Origin: Bacteroidales bacterium
Lineage (GTDB): Bacteria; Bacteroidota; Bacteroidia; Bacteroidales; UBA10428
NCBI GenBank assembly: GCA_016926235.1
Contig: JAFGOZ010000544.1
Span: 10,553-74,552 of the forward strand
Length of the DNA: 64,000 nt
Direction of reading: 5' to 3'
The notes under the pieces were generated by a model. It made no database searches and was not told where the DNA came from. It saw nothing but the letters and a program-made list of their open reading frames with translations. Every line of letters begins with the position of its first letter. Positions within the stretch are counted from its first letter, which is position 1. This document shows, in pieces, positions 45,572 through 55,594 of the stretch. The position numbers and the translations under genes are program-made.

Positions 45572-47989
45572 ATGAAAAAATATATACTGCTTTTACACTT
45601 TGTTTTTACATATGCGTTGTTAGTTTACTCACAGGAAGATGAAAAGGGTATAATTGCAGGACGTGTTTACAACAATAAAAACAACGAACCCGTACCTTTT
45701 GCCAGTGTAGTTATTTGGGGTACAAGCATTGGCTCAATAACAGATATTGATGGCAACTTCCTTTTTACAGGTATAAAACCGGGTTACGTGGAACTTCGTG
45801 CATCAAGTATAGGCTTTGAAACATATATTTCGAGTCAGATTCTGGTTACTAATGCCAACAAAGTATTTTTGGATATCCCGCTTACCGAAAGCAGTATTCA
45901 AATTGATGAAGTAGAAGTAAAAGCTTCAGCTTTCAGGCGAACAGAAGAAAGCCCTGTATCATTAAGGAGAATTGGAATTGAAGAGATAGAAAAAAATCCC
46001 GGAGGTAACCGGGATATATCGCGTGTCATTCAATCTTTCCCTGGAGTATCTTCATCCGTATCATTTCGAAATGATGTGATAGTGCGGGGTGGTGGTTCAA
46101 GCGAAAACCGTTTTTACCTTGATGATGTGGAAATTCCCACACTAAATCATTTTTCCACTCAAGGTGCTTCCGGAGGACCTGTTGGTATCATAAACGTTGA
46201 TTTTATCCGTGAAGTTGATTTTTACTCCGGAGCCTTCCCTGCTGACAGGGGAAATGCCCTGAGTTCGGTAATCAACTTTAAGCAGGTGGATGGGAATAAG
46301 GAAAAACTTAAAACCCGTGCCACTATTGGGGCATCCGATCTGGCACTAACCCTAGACGGACCGGTCAGAGAAAATACAACGTTTGTATTTTCGGCTCGAA
46401 GATCGTATCTGCAATTCCTGTTTTCAGCCATTGGTCTGCCTTTTCTACCAACATACAATGATTTCCAGTTCAAGACAAAAACAATATTATCCAATAAAAA
46501 TGAAATTACTTTCATAGGTTTGGGAGCTCTTGACCAGTTTGCATTGAACAAAGAAGCAAATGAAACCCCATACCAACGTTACATCCTGGGATATATACCC
46601 GTTAATGAGCAATGGAACTATACTTTTGGTGGTGTTTACAAGCATTACCGTTCTAACGGATATGATACATGGGTGATTAGCCGGAGCTATTTAAATAATG
46701 TTTCATACAAATACAAGGATAATATTGAAGTGGATAGCCTTAAGACACTCGACTATCGTTCAACAGAAGCTGAAAATAAATTCAGATACGAGAATAATAC
46801 TCGTTTTGACAATGGTCTTAAGACCAATTGGGGCGTGAACCTGGAATATGCCCAATACACAAATGATACATATAATAAACTCTTCATTGGCAACCAGCCT
46901 TTTACACGTAATTATTCATCTGATTTGGATGTTATTAAGTGGGGACTTTTTTCACAAGCCAGCCAGAAGGTTTTGAATGAAAGGTTGACACTTTCGATGG
47001 GAATAAGGGCTGATGCCAATAACTTTAATAAAGACATGAGTAATCTTTTTAAGCAGCTTTCTCCAAGATTTTCAGCTTCATACCTGGTTTATAAAGATAT
47101 ATACCTAAACTTTAATACAGGCCGCTATTATCAATTGCCCCCTTATACAACCCTGGGATTTCGGGATGAAAATGGAACACTTGTAAACAAAGAAAACCAT
47201 ATTACATATATCGTATCCGACCATATTGTGACAGGATTTGAGTGGCTGCCTTCGCCAAATTCGAAACTATCTATTGAAGGATTTTTTAAACTTTACCATA
47301 ATTATCCCTTTTCAATTACTGATTCCATATCCATTGCAAGCAAAGGTGCAGACTTTGGAACTTATGGCGATGAAGCAGTACTTTCTATTGCCGAAGGCAG
47401 AAGTTATGGCGCCGAACTATACTACAGGAACAAAGATCTTTGGGGATTTAATCTTATTTTATCCTATACCTGGGTGAGAAGCGAATTTAAAGACATGAAC
47501 GATGATCTGAAGCCTCTTGATACTTACATTCCTACATCATGGGACAATAAGCACCTGCTGAATATTACAGCAACCCGAAGTTTTAAGAAAAACTGGGATT
47601 TGGGGTTTAAATGGAGATTTGTTGGAGGTGCTCCCTATACACCATATGATTTATTTAAATCCAGCCTGGTTGAAGCATGGGATGCAAGAGCACAGGCTTA
47701 TCTCGATTATAGCCGTTTTAACCAGGAACGCTTAAAGCCTTTTCATCAGCTGGATGTAAGAGTTGACAAACAATATTTCTTTAACAAATGGTCCTTAATG
47801 CTTTACCTGGATATTCAAAATCTTTATAACTTTAAATCTGATGAGCAGGATATCATTGTAAGAACTGAAGACGGTTCGGGCAACCTGCTCCCTCCTTCAG
47901 GAGATCCTTTAAGATATCCTCTGGAAAAACTGGAAAATGAAGGATCAGGAACTGTATTGCCGACAATTGGTATAATGGTTGAATTTTAA
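45572..47989 (+). CDS. TonB-dependent receptor with carboxypeptidase-like N-terminal domain
   Basis: This is an 805-residue outer-membrane receptor. A signal peptide (MKKYILLLHFVFTYALLVYS) is followed by a CarboxypepD_reg-like domain (GIIAGRVYNNKNNEPVPFAS, about residues 26-110). The plug domain comes next (VIVRGGGSSENRFYLDDVE, VDFYSGAFPADRGNAL), then a beta-barrel to the C-terminal TIGIMVEF. No SusD partner follows, so it is not a typical glycan-uptake pair; siderophore, vitamin or peptide uptake are options. The next gene, a lipoprotein, starts 11 bases downstream and is probably its partner. Confidence 0.92.
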   Translation: MKKYILLLHFVFTYALLVYSQEDEKGIIAGRVYNNKNNEPVPFASVVIWGTSIGSITDIDGNFLFTGIKPGYVELRASSIGFETYISSQILVTNANKVFLDIPLTESSIQIDEVEVKASAFRRTEESPVSLRRIGIEEIEKNPGGNRDISRVIQSFPGVSSSVSFRNDVIVRGGGSSENRFYLDDVEIPTLNHFSTQGASGGPVGIINVDFIREVDFYSGAFPADRGNALSSVINFKQVDGNKEKLKTRATIGASDLALTLDGPVRENTTFVFSARRSYLQFLFSAIGLPFLPTYNDFQFKTKTILSNKNEITFIGLGALDQFALNKEANETPYQRYILGYIPVNEQWNYTFGGVYKHYRSNGYDTWVISRSYLNNVSYKYKDNIEVDSLKTLDYRSTEAENKFRYENNTRFDNGLKTNWGVNLEYAQYTNDTYNKLFIGNQPFTRNYSSDLDVIKWGLFSQASQKVLNERLTLSMGIRADANNFNKDMSNLFKQLSPRFSASYLVYKDIYLNFNTGRYYQLPPYTTLGFRDENGTLVNKENHITYIVSDHIVTGFEWLPSPNSKLSIEGFFKLYHNYPFSITDSISIASKGADFGTYGDEAVLSIAEGRSYGAELYYRNKDLWGFNLILSYTWVRSEFKDMNDDLKPLDTYIPTSWDNKHLLNITATRSFKKNWDLGFKWRFVGGAPYTPYDLFKSSLVEAWDARAQAYLDYSRFNQERLKPFHQLDVRVDKQYFFNKWSLMLYLDIQNLYNFKSDEQDIIVRTEDGSGNLLPPSGDPLRYPLEKLENEGSGTVLPTIGIMVEF

Positions 47990-47999
47990 GATAATTAAT

Positions 48000-48764
48000 A
48001 TGATATTACGAAATATTTTAACTAGTATATGCTACTTCCTGGTAATCCTTTTAACAGGGTTGCTTTTTTCAAACTGCAGTAGTAAAGGCAAACAACAAGC
48101 ACCTCTGATTTATGATACCCTATATACAAATGCAGAAGTTAGCGGATTTGAGATAATAATAGATTTTAAAAAAGGTATTTCTCACAATTATCCCCTTATG
48201 GCTATTTGGACAGAAGACACTTCCGGAAATTATTTGCAGACGCTTTATGTTGCTGAATCTATAGCCAAAGGAGTGTTTAATTATGGCCAGACAAAAAGTG
48301 GAAAATGGATGCCCGGAGAAATTCGAAGACCTGCTTCCCTACCCTATTGGGCGCATAAAAGAGGAGTGAAGGAAGCTGACGGGCTTTATATTCCTACACC
48401 TCAAACTGCTTTACCTGATGCCATAACAGGAGCAACACCTCAAACGAATTTTTTATTGAAGTCATTTATAAAACCTGAAACCCCAAAACAATTTTATGTG
48501 CTATTTGAAATTAACCAGACCTGGGATTGGAATGAATACTGGACCAATAATAAATATCCCGATGATGATGAGTATAAAACATCATGTCAACCCGCCCTTG
48601 TTTATTCTGCAAAAATTGACCTATCAAAACGCCCTGTAAACAGCATAATGAAACCTATAGGACATAGCCACTATTCCGGCAATGACGGAACACTTACTAC
48701 AGACCTGTCTACTTTAACGACAGCACTTCATATAGCAGAAGAGATCCGTGTTATTGTTCCTTAG
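48000..48764 (+). CDS. Lipoprotein of unknown function, possibly DUF2271-like
   Basis: This 254-residue lipoprotein has a lipobox LLFSNC near residue 27. The body has EIIIDFKKGISHNYPLMAIW, ESIAKGVFNYGQTKSGKWM, RRPASLPYWAHKRGV and ALPDAITGATPQTNFLL. The LPYWAHKR piece and beta-rich layout remind me of DUF2271 lipoproteins linked to redox or flavin modification, but I am not certain. I chose the ATG at 48000 over 47979 because the latter overlaps the receptor gene and has no signal. It ends 14 bases into the convergent gene. Confidence 0.6.
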   Translation: MILRNILTSICYFLVILLTGLLFSNCSSKGKQQAPLIYDTLYTNAEVSGFEIIIDFKKGISHNYPLMAIWTEDTSGNYLQTLYVAESIAKGVFNYGQTKSGKWMPGEIRRPASLPYWAHKRGVKEADGLYIPTPQTALPDAITGATPQTNFLLKSFIKPETPKQFYVLFEINQTWDWNEYWTNNKYPDDDEYKTSCQPALVYSAKIDLSKRPVNSIMKPIGHSHYSGNDGTLTTDLSTLTTALHIAEEIRVIVP

Positions 48765-49755
48765 TATCTTCAGGCAAAGTAAGTGAATAAATAATGGCTT
48801 CCAATTGGCGTATATAATTCTTTTTATCCTTGTTTGGAGCAAATACAAATCCTTCGGCAGTTACAATACGTTTATTCACTTCATCAACCGTTGTGAGGCT
48901 GATAAAAGGCCCTCCCATAAAACCATTTTCAAGAGTCCATAAACCCCTTAGCTCATAAAACTGTCTGTCCTTATACATAATCTCTGAATATACCGGAGAT
49001 ACAAACATTTCAGTAGTCATATATGATCCGGGTCTCCCTCCTGGCACATATTTTTTAGTAAATTCATTACGCTTTGCAATAAGTTCAAGAGGTGTGATAG
49101 GTTTTAGTGATTCAAAATTATAATGGTAAATAAATACGCCTTGTATAATATTTTGAGATTCTAAAGTAAGCCAGACAAAATCTGTTGTGTCCAGATTTAA
49201 TTTGTAACCACTGGGGGCAAATAAACCGAGTTTATGTTTTGCCATTAATTTGTTATATATACCTCGTTCAGGATTTTTGCGGTTTAACTCCATTAGCCTG
49301 TTTCGTTCGGCCAGATTTAACTGGTTTACAATTACATCACGATTTTCATCAATTAATCGGATAGCAGCTTCATCATCCGGTGCAAAAACATTTATTATAA
49401 TCTGTGTTTTGGCCCATTGATCATGTTGAATAACAATTTTTGGCTCCTTGTATTTCGGGTCAATTTCGTTAAAAATTATCGAACGATGCTTTTTAAATAT
49501 ACTTGTAAATGCAGCAGGAGGCATCCGTAAAATATCAAAAATTGGCTCAGGTTGATTAAGGGCTGGTTGTTCTTCTGCTAAAATATTTAAATATTTTACA
49601 CCCAGACTATCATCCCATTTCGCCTTATCCAGAACCAGTAACACTTCATTTATTGCCCCGGTAACATTTGGTAAAATTGTCTTTTCATCATTTTTACATT
49701 GTATAGTAATAGCTATCAGTAAAAATGGTAACCCGATCATTTTAATTTGTTTCAT
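48751..49755 (-). CDS. DUF4837-family lipoprotein
   Basis: This 334-residue lipoprotein has a signal ending in AITIQC near residue 20. Family phrases are GAINEVLLVLDKAKWDDSLG, IFDILRMPPAAFTSIFKKH, QWAKTQIIINVFAPDD and FVWLTLESQNIIQGVFIY. DUF4837 is a Bacteroidota family of unknown function. The longer frame from 49800 adds 15 residues and no signal; the ATG at 49755 is preferred. Its tail overlaps the lipoprotein gene on the other strand by 14 bases. Confidence 0.82.
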   Translation of the reverse strand: MKQIKMIGLPFLLIAITIQCKNDEKTILPNVTGAINEVLLVLDKAKWDDSLGVKYLNILAEEQPALNQPEPIFDILRMPPAAFTSIFKKHRSIIFNEIDPKYKEPKIVIQHDQWAKTQIIINVFAPDDEAAIRLIDENRDVIVNQLNLAERNRLMELNRKNPERGIYNKLMAKHKLGLFAPSGYKLNLDTTDFVWLTLESQNIIQGVFIYHYNFESLKPITPLELIAKRNEFTKKYVPGGRPGSYMTTEMFVSPVYSEIMYKDRQFYELRGLWTLENGFMGGPFISLTTVDEVNKRIVTAEGFVFAPNKDKKNYIRQLEAIIYSLTLPEDTKEQ

Positions 49756-49818
49756 TATTTTGAGATTAAAATTCATTGATACTTTATAAAAACGTAACAA
49801 AAACCATTCCCTTTTCTA

Positions 49819-51090
49819 CTATTGCTTCGTCTTTTCGAAGTCATCCTTATCTACCCATATTTCCAGCCTTTGCCCCGGGTAAAGTGTATAGTCTGTAAGT
49901 CTGTTCCAGGCTTTAATATTCTCAACAGAACAATTATACTTCATAGCAATTTTATGAAAATAGTCCCCCTTTTGAACTATATAGATAATTTTAGTTTTAT
50001 TATTAGTTGATCCGGCTTTCGCAAGTAAGCTGTTATAATCATCCTGTGTTTTGTGGTTCGCATAGATCTTATTTTCATATTCCAGGAATGCAACCACTTT
50101 ATCTGATGGTAAAATGAGAGTATTTGGATGATCACTTTCGGGGACAAAATCCATACGGTACATAGGATTTAAAAAACGGATAATATCCACCGGGGCACCT
50201 ATAATTTCTGAAATTTGCTGAAATGTTAATGGCTGGGATGTATGAACAGTATCCGTCTGATAGAAAAATACATCGGGCAATATAGGTGAAATACCATGTT
50301 TGTGATAATTTGCCATAACATAATTCATAGCAATAAATGCAGGAACATAATTTTTTGTCTGTTCCGGTAAGTAATCCCTTAATTCCCAAAAGTTGGTGCT
50401 GCCACCAGACCGTTCAATGGCATTGCGGATTTCGCCTGGTCCACCATTATAAGCTGCAATTACCAGGGTCCAATCATTGAAGGTACGGTGCAAATACTCA
50501 AAATACTTGCAGGCCGCTTCTGTAGATTTGTAAGGATCCATTCTCTCATCAATATAGGATGTTACATTTAATTCAAGCAATTCGGAAGTATTCATTTTAA
50601 ATTGCCATAACCCTACGGCACCCGAGGGTGAAACTGCAAGTGGATTTAAGGCCGATTCCACCATGGCAAGGTATTTCAGTTCAAGAGGTAAATTATGTTG
50701 ATCGAGATGTTGTTCAAAAATAGGAAAGTAGAGTTTTGAAAGTCCTATCATCCTTTCCAGTTGCTCTTTTCGATCTATTGTAAACAGCGTGATATATTTT
50801 CTTACATGCTCATTAAACTCAAGATCTATAGGCGTTCCCCTGTTCAATTGTGTGATAATATATTCGTAGAACATATCCGGTAAACCTGCATTTTCTGTAT
50901 TTGTAGGTTTTTGCAAATCATATTTTTGTTTCTCTGTAAGCTCAAAAACTTTTAGTTGCATTAAACTATCAACCTGTTGCACAATCGGGCAAGTTTTTAT
51001 CTCCTCTTTATTGAAGATATTGTTTGAATTATGCTGACCGTAACACAATAAGGAACAAGCCATAAATAACACCAATAGTGATCTCTTCAT
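49819..51090 (-). CDS. Membrane-bound lytic transglycosylase (MltD-like) with LysM
   Basis: This is a 423-residue exported peptidoglycan hydrolase that cleaves the MurNAc-GlcNAc bond. A signal peptide (MKRSLLVLFMACSLLCYGQ) is followed by an SLT domain with catalytic Glu145 in VESALNP, GAVGLWQF, YLHRTFNDWTLVIAAYNGGP and YVPAFIAMNYV. A C-terminal LysM domain (IIYIVQKGDYFHKIAMKYN, then WNRLTDYTLYPGQRLEIWV, about 368-415) binds the glycan chain. MltD in E. coli has two LysM; only one is clear here. It is 63 bases upstream of the DUF4837 gene and likely in the same unit. Confidence 0.92.
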   Translation of the reverse strand: MKRSLLVLFMACSLLCYGQHNSNNIFNKEEIKTCPIVQQVDSLMQLKVFELTEKQKYDLQKPTNTENAGLPDMFYEYIITQLNRGTPIDLEFNEHVRKYITLFTIDRKEQLERMIGLSKLYFPIFEQHLDQHNLPLELKYLAMVESALNPLAVSPSGAVGLWQFKMNTSELLELNVTSYIDERMDPYKSTEAACKYFEYLHRTFNDWTLVIAAYNGGPGEIRNAIERSGGSTNFWELRDYLPEQTKNYVPAFIAMNYVMANYHKHGISPILPDVFFYQTDTVHTSQPLTFQQISEIIGAPVDIIRFLNPMYRMDFVPESDHPNTLILPSDKVVAFLEYENKIYANHKTQDDYNSLLAKAGSTNNKTKIIYIVQKGDYFHKIAMKYNCSVENIKAWNRLTDYTLYPGQRLEIWVDKDDFEKTKQ

Positions 51091-51123
51091 TATCTTAAAT
51101 CATTCTTTTCAGGCAAATTTAAA

Positions 51124-51151
51124 CAAAAAAACCCGCCTTTGAGGCAGGTTT
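51124..51151 (-). terminator. Terminator after tatA
   Basis: On the minus strand AAACCTGCC pairs with GGCGGGTTT (one mismatch, 5-base loop), followed by T residues. It starts 19 bases past the tatA stop. Confidence 0.75.
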
Positions 51152-51169
51152 CAGGTAAAGTATAATATT

Positions 51170-51376
51170 TTATTCCTTGCGTAGTTTATTCTTGTCATCG
51201 TTTGTTTTATCCTCATCGGTTTCTCCACGTGACGCTTTTTTAAATTCACGCATACCTTCTCCCAAACCTCGCATCATCTCGGGTATCTTTTTACCGCCAA
51301 ATAATAAAAGTACGATAACCACTATCAGGATTATTTGCCAGGGGCCAATTACTCCAAGAATTATTAAAAGATTCAT
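51170..51376 (-). CDS. tatA: Twin-arginine translocase subunit TatA
   Basis: This 68-residue protein has one N-terminal membrane helix (WQIILIVVIVLLLFGGKKIP), the family FGGKKIPEMMRGLGEGMREF hinge and amphipathic helix, and a short charged tail. TatA oligomers form the Tat pore for folded proteins. TatC is not in the window. The Tat-type enzyme at 60392-61669 is a candidate substrate. Confidence 0.93.
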   Translation of the reverse strand: MNLLIILGVIGPWQIILIVVIVLLLFGGKKIPEMMRGLGEGMREFKKASRGETDEDKTNDDKNKLRKE

Positions 51377-51421
51377 GATCTTTGGTTTTAAATTACTGCA
51401 AAGTTAAGCAAAAAAGTGATG

Positions 51422-52747
51422 CTATTTTCGAAATAGTTTAACAATATCATTCCCGTTAGCAAATAATATCAAGGCCAATATTATTATCATCCCGGTAATC
51501 TGGGCGTATTCTAAAAATTTATCACTGGGTTTTCTGCCGGTTATCATTTCATAAAGCAGGAATAATACATGACCACCGTCCAAAGCAGGTATAGGTAATA
51601 TATTCATAACCGCGAGAATGATTGACAAAAATGCTGTAAGAGTCCAAAATGCAGACCAATCCCATTGTCCGGGAAATATTTTGCCTATGGTAATAAATCC
51701 ACCTAGAGATTCATATCCTTTTGTTTTTCTAGAAAAAATGAGTTTAAATTGTTTGAGGTAGTCCCCCATGGTTTTAAATCCCTTCTTAATACCTGCGGGA
51801 ATAGCTTCAAAGAAGTTGTAATCAACATGAGTAAGGTTAAAAAACTTTGTAACGCCCCAGGGATATACTCCAATGAGACCAGTTTCCGGAACCACTAAAG
51901 AAATGTTCACTGTGTCAGCATTCCTCAATACAGATATTGTAATGTATTGGGATTTATAATTCTGTAAACTGTTCTTAAATTCATCAAAATAATTAATTTC
52001 CTGGTCATTAAGTTTTATAATTTTATCCTCAGCCTGAAAACCAACTTTCTTTGCAAGCGATTCTTTTGGAAAATCAGCAATAATAAAAGGCGTACGTGCT
52101 TCAATAAAAGAATGCTTTTTAATTAACCTGGCAACAAAATCATTAGGGAGAACTATATCGAAAATACTATCTTTCCTTCTTACCTGTATTGTTTTTGTCT
52201 GCTCCAAAAGAATTTTTGTTGTGATTTGATCAAAGTCCTCAACTTCTGCATTATCCAGTGAAAGTATGTAGTCACCATCTTTCAATCCAATTTCATAACC
52301 TATGCTGTCGGTAACCATAATGCCATACTTAGCTTCCTTATTAGGAAGATAGCTATCACCCCATTTATAAAGGATAAGACTATAAATGACAAGTGCCAGC
52401 AAAAAATTGACCAAAACACCGCCCAACATGATAAGCAATCTCTGCCAGGTTTTCTTCGAACGAAACTCATAAGGCTGAGGAGGCTGTTTCATTTGTTCCT
52501 TATCCATGGATTCATCAATCATACCGGAAATTTTTACATATCCTCCAAGTGGAACCCATCCTAGGCCATATTCGGTTTCCCCTTTTTTAAATTTAAATAA
52601 TGAAAACCAGGGATTAAAAAATAAGTAAAATTTCTCCACCCTTGTTTTAAATAATCTGGCAAAAAAGAAATGTCCAAATTCATGCAATATAACAAGAATG
52701 GATATACTCAATACAAATTGTGCGATCTTAACTATTATTTCCATCAA
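51422..52747 (-). CDS. rseP: Site-2 protease RseP
   Basis: This 441-residue intramembrane metalloprotease has HEFGH at residues 22-26 and the second metal site LDGGH at 389-393. One or two PDZ-like domains lie between (IMVTDSIGYEIGLKDGDYI). It cuts anti-sigma factors and remnant signal peptides. Either of the first two Met codons could start it. It begins 4 bases after dxr, the order often seen in bacteria. Confidence 0.95.
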   Translation of the reverse strand: MMEIIVKIAQFVLSISILVILHEFGHFFFARLFKTRVEKFYLFFNPWFSLFKFKKGETEYGLGWVPLGGYVKISGMIDESMDKEQMKQPPQPYEFRSKKTWQRLLIMLGGVLVNFLLALVIYSLILYKWGDSYLPNKEAKYGIMVTDSIGYEIGLKDGDYILSLDNAEVEDFDQITTKILLEQTKTIQVRRKDSIFDIVLPNDFVARLIKKHSFIEARTPFIIADFPKESLAKKVGFQAEDKIIKLNDQEINYFDEFKNSLQNYKSQYITISVLRNADTVNISLVVPETGLIGVYPWGVTKFFNLTHVDYNFFEAIPAGIKKGFKTMGDYLKQFKLIFSRKTKGYESLGGFITIGKIFPGQWDWSAFWTLTAFLSIILAVMNILPIPALDGGHVLFLLYEMITGRKPSDKFLEYAQITGMIIILALILFANGNDIVKLFRK

Positions 52748-52751
52748 TATA

Positions 52752-53903
52752 TCATTTAATTAGAGACTCGGCAATTTGTCTGGCTTCCATATTACTCTCA
52801 GTATAATCATTATAAGAAGGATGCAAAACGAACGATGCCTTTTCTATTGTTTTTTCTATTATTTCAGGTATCATTAAAAATGATATCTTTTCTTTTAAAA
52901 ATGCTTCAACAGCTATTTCATTTGCAGCATTCATAATACAGGGTAAATTCCCCCCCCTTTTCATTACTTCAAATGAAATTGCAAGATTACGAAAATTTTT
53001 TAAATCCGGTTGTTCAAATGTAAGATTTGGGTAATCTAAAAAGTTAAAACGGGGAAAATCAGATTTTACTCTTTTTGGATATCCCAGTGCATATTGTATG
53101 GGCAGCTTCATATCTGGAAGTCCCATCTGGGCTTTCATACTTCCATCTTCAAACTGAACAATGGAATGAATAATGGATTGAGGATGAATAATTACATCGA
53201 TCTGTTCTGGTTTCAGGTCAAACAGCCACCTGGCTTCTATCATCTCCAATCCTTTGTTCATAAGTGTTGCCGAATCAATGGTAACTTTATTACCCATGTT
53301 CCAGTTAGGATGCTTTAGGGCAGCTTCTTTGGTTACGTTTTGAAGAAACAACTTATCTTTCCCTCTAAAAGGTCCTCCTGATGCGGTGAGGTAAATCTTT
53401 TCGATGGTATTAGCTGTTTCTCCTGCTAAACATTGAAATATAGCAGAATGTTCTGAGTCTACCGGATAAATATTTACATTATTTTCTATAACCAGTTTTT
53501 TTATGAGCTCTCCTGCCACAACCATGGTTTCCTTATTTGCCAGCGCAATGTGCTTTTTAGCTTCAATGGCCTTTATCGTTGGAAGCAATCCGGCATAACC
53601 AACCATAGCAGTAAGTACGATATGTATAGATTCAAATTGCACCACCTGAGCAATGGCATCACATCCGGCAAAAACCTTTATAGGAAATGAACTTAATTCA
53701 TCTGTCACTTTCTGATATGAATTTTCATTTCCAATAACAACACAATTCGGATTAAATTCCATGGCTTGTTCTACCAGTAATTTCGCATTGTTTTGAGCAG
53801 TTAAAACTTCAACCTCAAATACATCAGGATGTTTCCTGATTACCTCAAGTGCCTGTGTACCAATAGAACCCGTAGATCCAAGTATAGCTATCTTTTTCTT
53901 CAT
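52752..53903 (-). CDS. dxr: 1-deoxy-D-xylulose-5-phosphate reductoisomerase
   Basis: This is the second enzyme of the MEP isoprenoid pathway, converting DXP to MEP with NADPH. The 383-residue product has the NADPH motif GSTGSIGTQALEVI at the N-terminus, ANKETMVVAG, the metal-binding PVDSEHSAIFQCL and TLMNKGLEMIEARWLF, and the catalytic loop TASGGPFRG. Complete in length and motifs. Confidence 0.96.
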   Translation of the reverse strand: MKKKIAILGSTGSIGTQALEVIRKHPDVFEVEVLTAQNNAKLLVEQAMEFNPNCVVIGNENSYQKVTDELSSFPIKVFAGCDAIAQVVQFESIHIVLTAMVGYAGLLPTIKAIEAKKHIALANKETMVVAGELIKKLVIENNVNIYPVDSEHSAIFQCLAGETANTIEKIYLTASGGPFRGKDKLFLQNVTKEAALKHPNWNMGNKVTIDSATLMNKGLEMIEARWLFDLKPEQIDVIIHPQSIIHSIVQFEDGSMKAQMGLPDMKLPIQYALGYPKRVKSDFPRFNFLDYPNLTFEQPDLKNFRNLAISFEVMKRGGNLPCIMNAANEIAVEAFLKEKISFLMIPEIIEKTIEKASFVLHPSYNDYTESNMEARQIAESLIK

Positions 53904-53952
53904 CTAAAATAAATACCAGATTTTTATCAACGTATTACAGGATGGTGTATTT

Positions 53953-54810
53953 TTAGAAAGAAACATATTTTTCAGGATTCAAAGGAACCCCTTTATGCCA
54001 TAGTTCGAAGTGAAGATGAGGCCCTGTTGTTAATTCTCCAGAATTTCCAATAATAGCAATTGCTTCACCGGCTTCAACATGGTTACCCATCTCTTTCAGT
54101 AATTCGGCATTATGTTTATATACGGAGATAAGGTCATTTTCATGCTGAATTGTAATAACATTACCTGTTTCAACCGTCCAGGATGAAAATATTACAGTGC
54201 CTCCAAGTGTGGCTTTAACAACTTCATTTGCATCGGCAACAATATCAGTCCCAAAATGGTTTGCTGCAGGATCAAAGGAATTTGTTATATATCCTTTGAC
54301 TGGAGAGAAAAAGTGCATGCTGGAAAGTGATTTTTTAGGTGTAGTATTTTCATATAGAGAATACTCATATTGATCAAATTCATAAGGTTGTACTACACCC
54401 GAATCTTCGACTATATCAAAAGGAATATTTTGTTCATAAACTCTCCTGCTTGTGTCGCTTTCATAATTAATAGGCTCTCCTCCGCTGATTATTGTCCGTA
54501 AGTTTTGAATGTATTGTTCATATATTCCAATCTGGTATTCGAGAGAATCAAGCTTTTCAGAATTCGCAACTATTTGATTTCTTATGCTACCTTTTGGATA
54601 CCCGGGTATAAGTTCACGGATCGGTGTATATGAAATTGTGACAAATGAAAGACCTAAAAGAAGAATGAATACAGAAACCCAAAAAAGAATGATTTTCATT
54701 TTTGAGATACGAAGTGCCCATATTTCTTCAAAGGTTGCATCATTAAATGCAATTAAACGAAATTTTTTACGTAACCGTTGAATGAGCTTTTGTTTTTTTT
54801 CTTCAGCCAT
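53953..54810 (-). CDS. M23 family metallopeptidase, membrane-anchored
   Basis: This 285-residue protein has one N-terminal membrane helix (about residues 37-60), a coiled-coil-like stretch near residues 80-105, and a C-terminal LytM/M23 domain. Zinc ligands are present: His185 and Asp189 in HFGTDIVA, and His265 and His267 in GPHLHFELW. All ligands being intact suggests an active peptidoglycan endopeptidase and not a regulator only. It lies between dxr and the SORL-type gene, 49 bases from dxr. Confidence 0.9.
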   Translation of the reverse strand: MAEEKKQKLIQRLRKKFRLIAFNDATFEEIWALRISKMKIILFWVSVFILLLGLSFVTISYTPIRELIPGYPKGSIRNQIVANSEKLDSLEYQIGIYEQYIQNLRTIISGGEPINYESDTSRRVYEQNIPFDIVEDSGVVQPYEFDQYEYSLYENTTPKKSLSSMHFFSPVKGYITNSFDPAANHFGTDIVADANEVVKATLGGTVIFSSWTVETGNVITIQHENDLISVYKHNAELLKEMGNHVEAGEAIAIIGNSGELTTGPHLHFELWHKGVPLNPEKYVSF

Positions 54811-54821
54811 GGGTATTGTTG

Positions 54822-55205
54822 TTAATCAATTACTTTTACTTCTTTGGATTCGCTTTGCCATAAGCCATGTTTTGTACATAATGCCATAGCACTTAGGTTC
54901 ATGCTCATTTTTGGTATAATATATAAGTCAACTTCAACATGACCAGCTGTATTCCCTTGGCTGCCAGGTGTAAACTGCACTGAAGCCAGCATTGTTTCAC
55001 GGTTCCACAACTGAATATAATGGATATAATGATCATAATCATCAGGATGAGGGTACTGATCCCCCATACGGACTTTTACCTTAAACTTTTCATCTCTTTT
55101 AGCAACATCATCGCATATAATATGAGGCATATGACGATCCAAATAATCCTTTTTTATCTCCTTCTCTTCCTTCTCTATCTCAATGGCTTTAAATACTCTG
55201 GGCAT
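54822..55205 (-). CDS. Class II superoxide-reductase-like (neelaredoxin/SORL) protein
   Basis: This 127-residue beta-sandwich protein has His residues in RHMPHI and HPDDYDHYIHYIQLWNRE and a late Cys-x2-His in MALCTKHGLW. These are the usual five ligands (four His, one Cys) of the iron centre that reduces superoxide to peroxide. The N-terminal desulforedoxin domain of class I enzymes is absent. I chose the ATG at 55205 (MPRVFKAIEIEKEEKE); the longer frame adds nine residues. A well-placed promoter lies just upstream. Confidence 0.82.
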   Translation of the reverse strand: MPRVFKAIEIEKEEKEIKKDYLDRHMPHIICDDVAKRDEKFKVKVRMGDQYPHPDDYDHYIHYIQLWNRETMLASVQFTPGSQGNTAGHVEVDLYIIPKMSMNLSAMALCTKHGLWQSESKEVKVID

Positions 55206-55236
55206 AGAATTATTAAATTTGTATGAAAACAATTGA

Positions 55237-55269
55237 CAAAAATACCATAAATTTTGTTTATTCTGGCAA
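55237..55269 (-). promoter_or_regulatory. Probable promoter of the SORL-type gene
   Basis: TTG (55267-55269) and TATTTTTG (55237-55244) are about 22 bases apart; the -7 lies 31 bases before the ATG at 55205. Confidence 0.5.
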
Positions 55270-55392
55270 TTAATATTATTTTTGCAGCCTCTGTCGCACG
55301 AAAATCTTTGATTTCGGTGGTTGACAGCAATTGTTCTTTAGATTAGAATTTTTGAAAATTTATTATAAAATTGATTCGTCAACGGACGGATC

Positions 55393-55432
55393 GTTGGGAT
55401 CATATCCGCCAAGGCGGACACAGGTTCGAATC
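55393..55432. repeat. tRNA-like direct repeat, left copy
   Basis: GTTGGGATCATATCCGCC, a small GGCGGA partner, then CACAGGTTCGAATC. It resembles the anticodon arm and T-arm of the neighbouring initiator tRNA, with a TCCGCC/GGCGGA hairpin in the middle. It lacks acceptor and D-arms. The same sequence recurs at 55857-55908. Confidence 0.7.
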
Positions 55433-55468
55433 TTTGACATGATGAAATAAAATATAATATTAAAATAT

Positions 55469-55541
<73 letters not shown>

Positions 55542-55594
55542 CAACAGAGGTTGCTAGATTTATTTTAGCAACCTCTTTTCATTTAATTGAAATC

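Noticed and set aside
55393..55432. A second tRNA gene
   Set aside because: It has no D-arm or acceptor stem and an inserted hairpin; it is a fragment or repeat.
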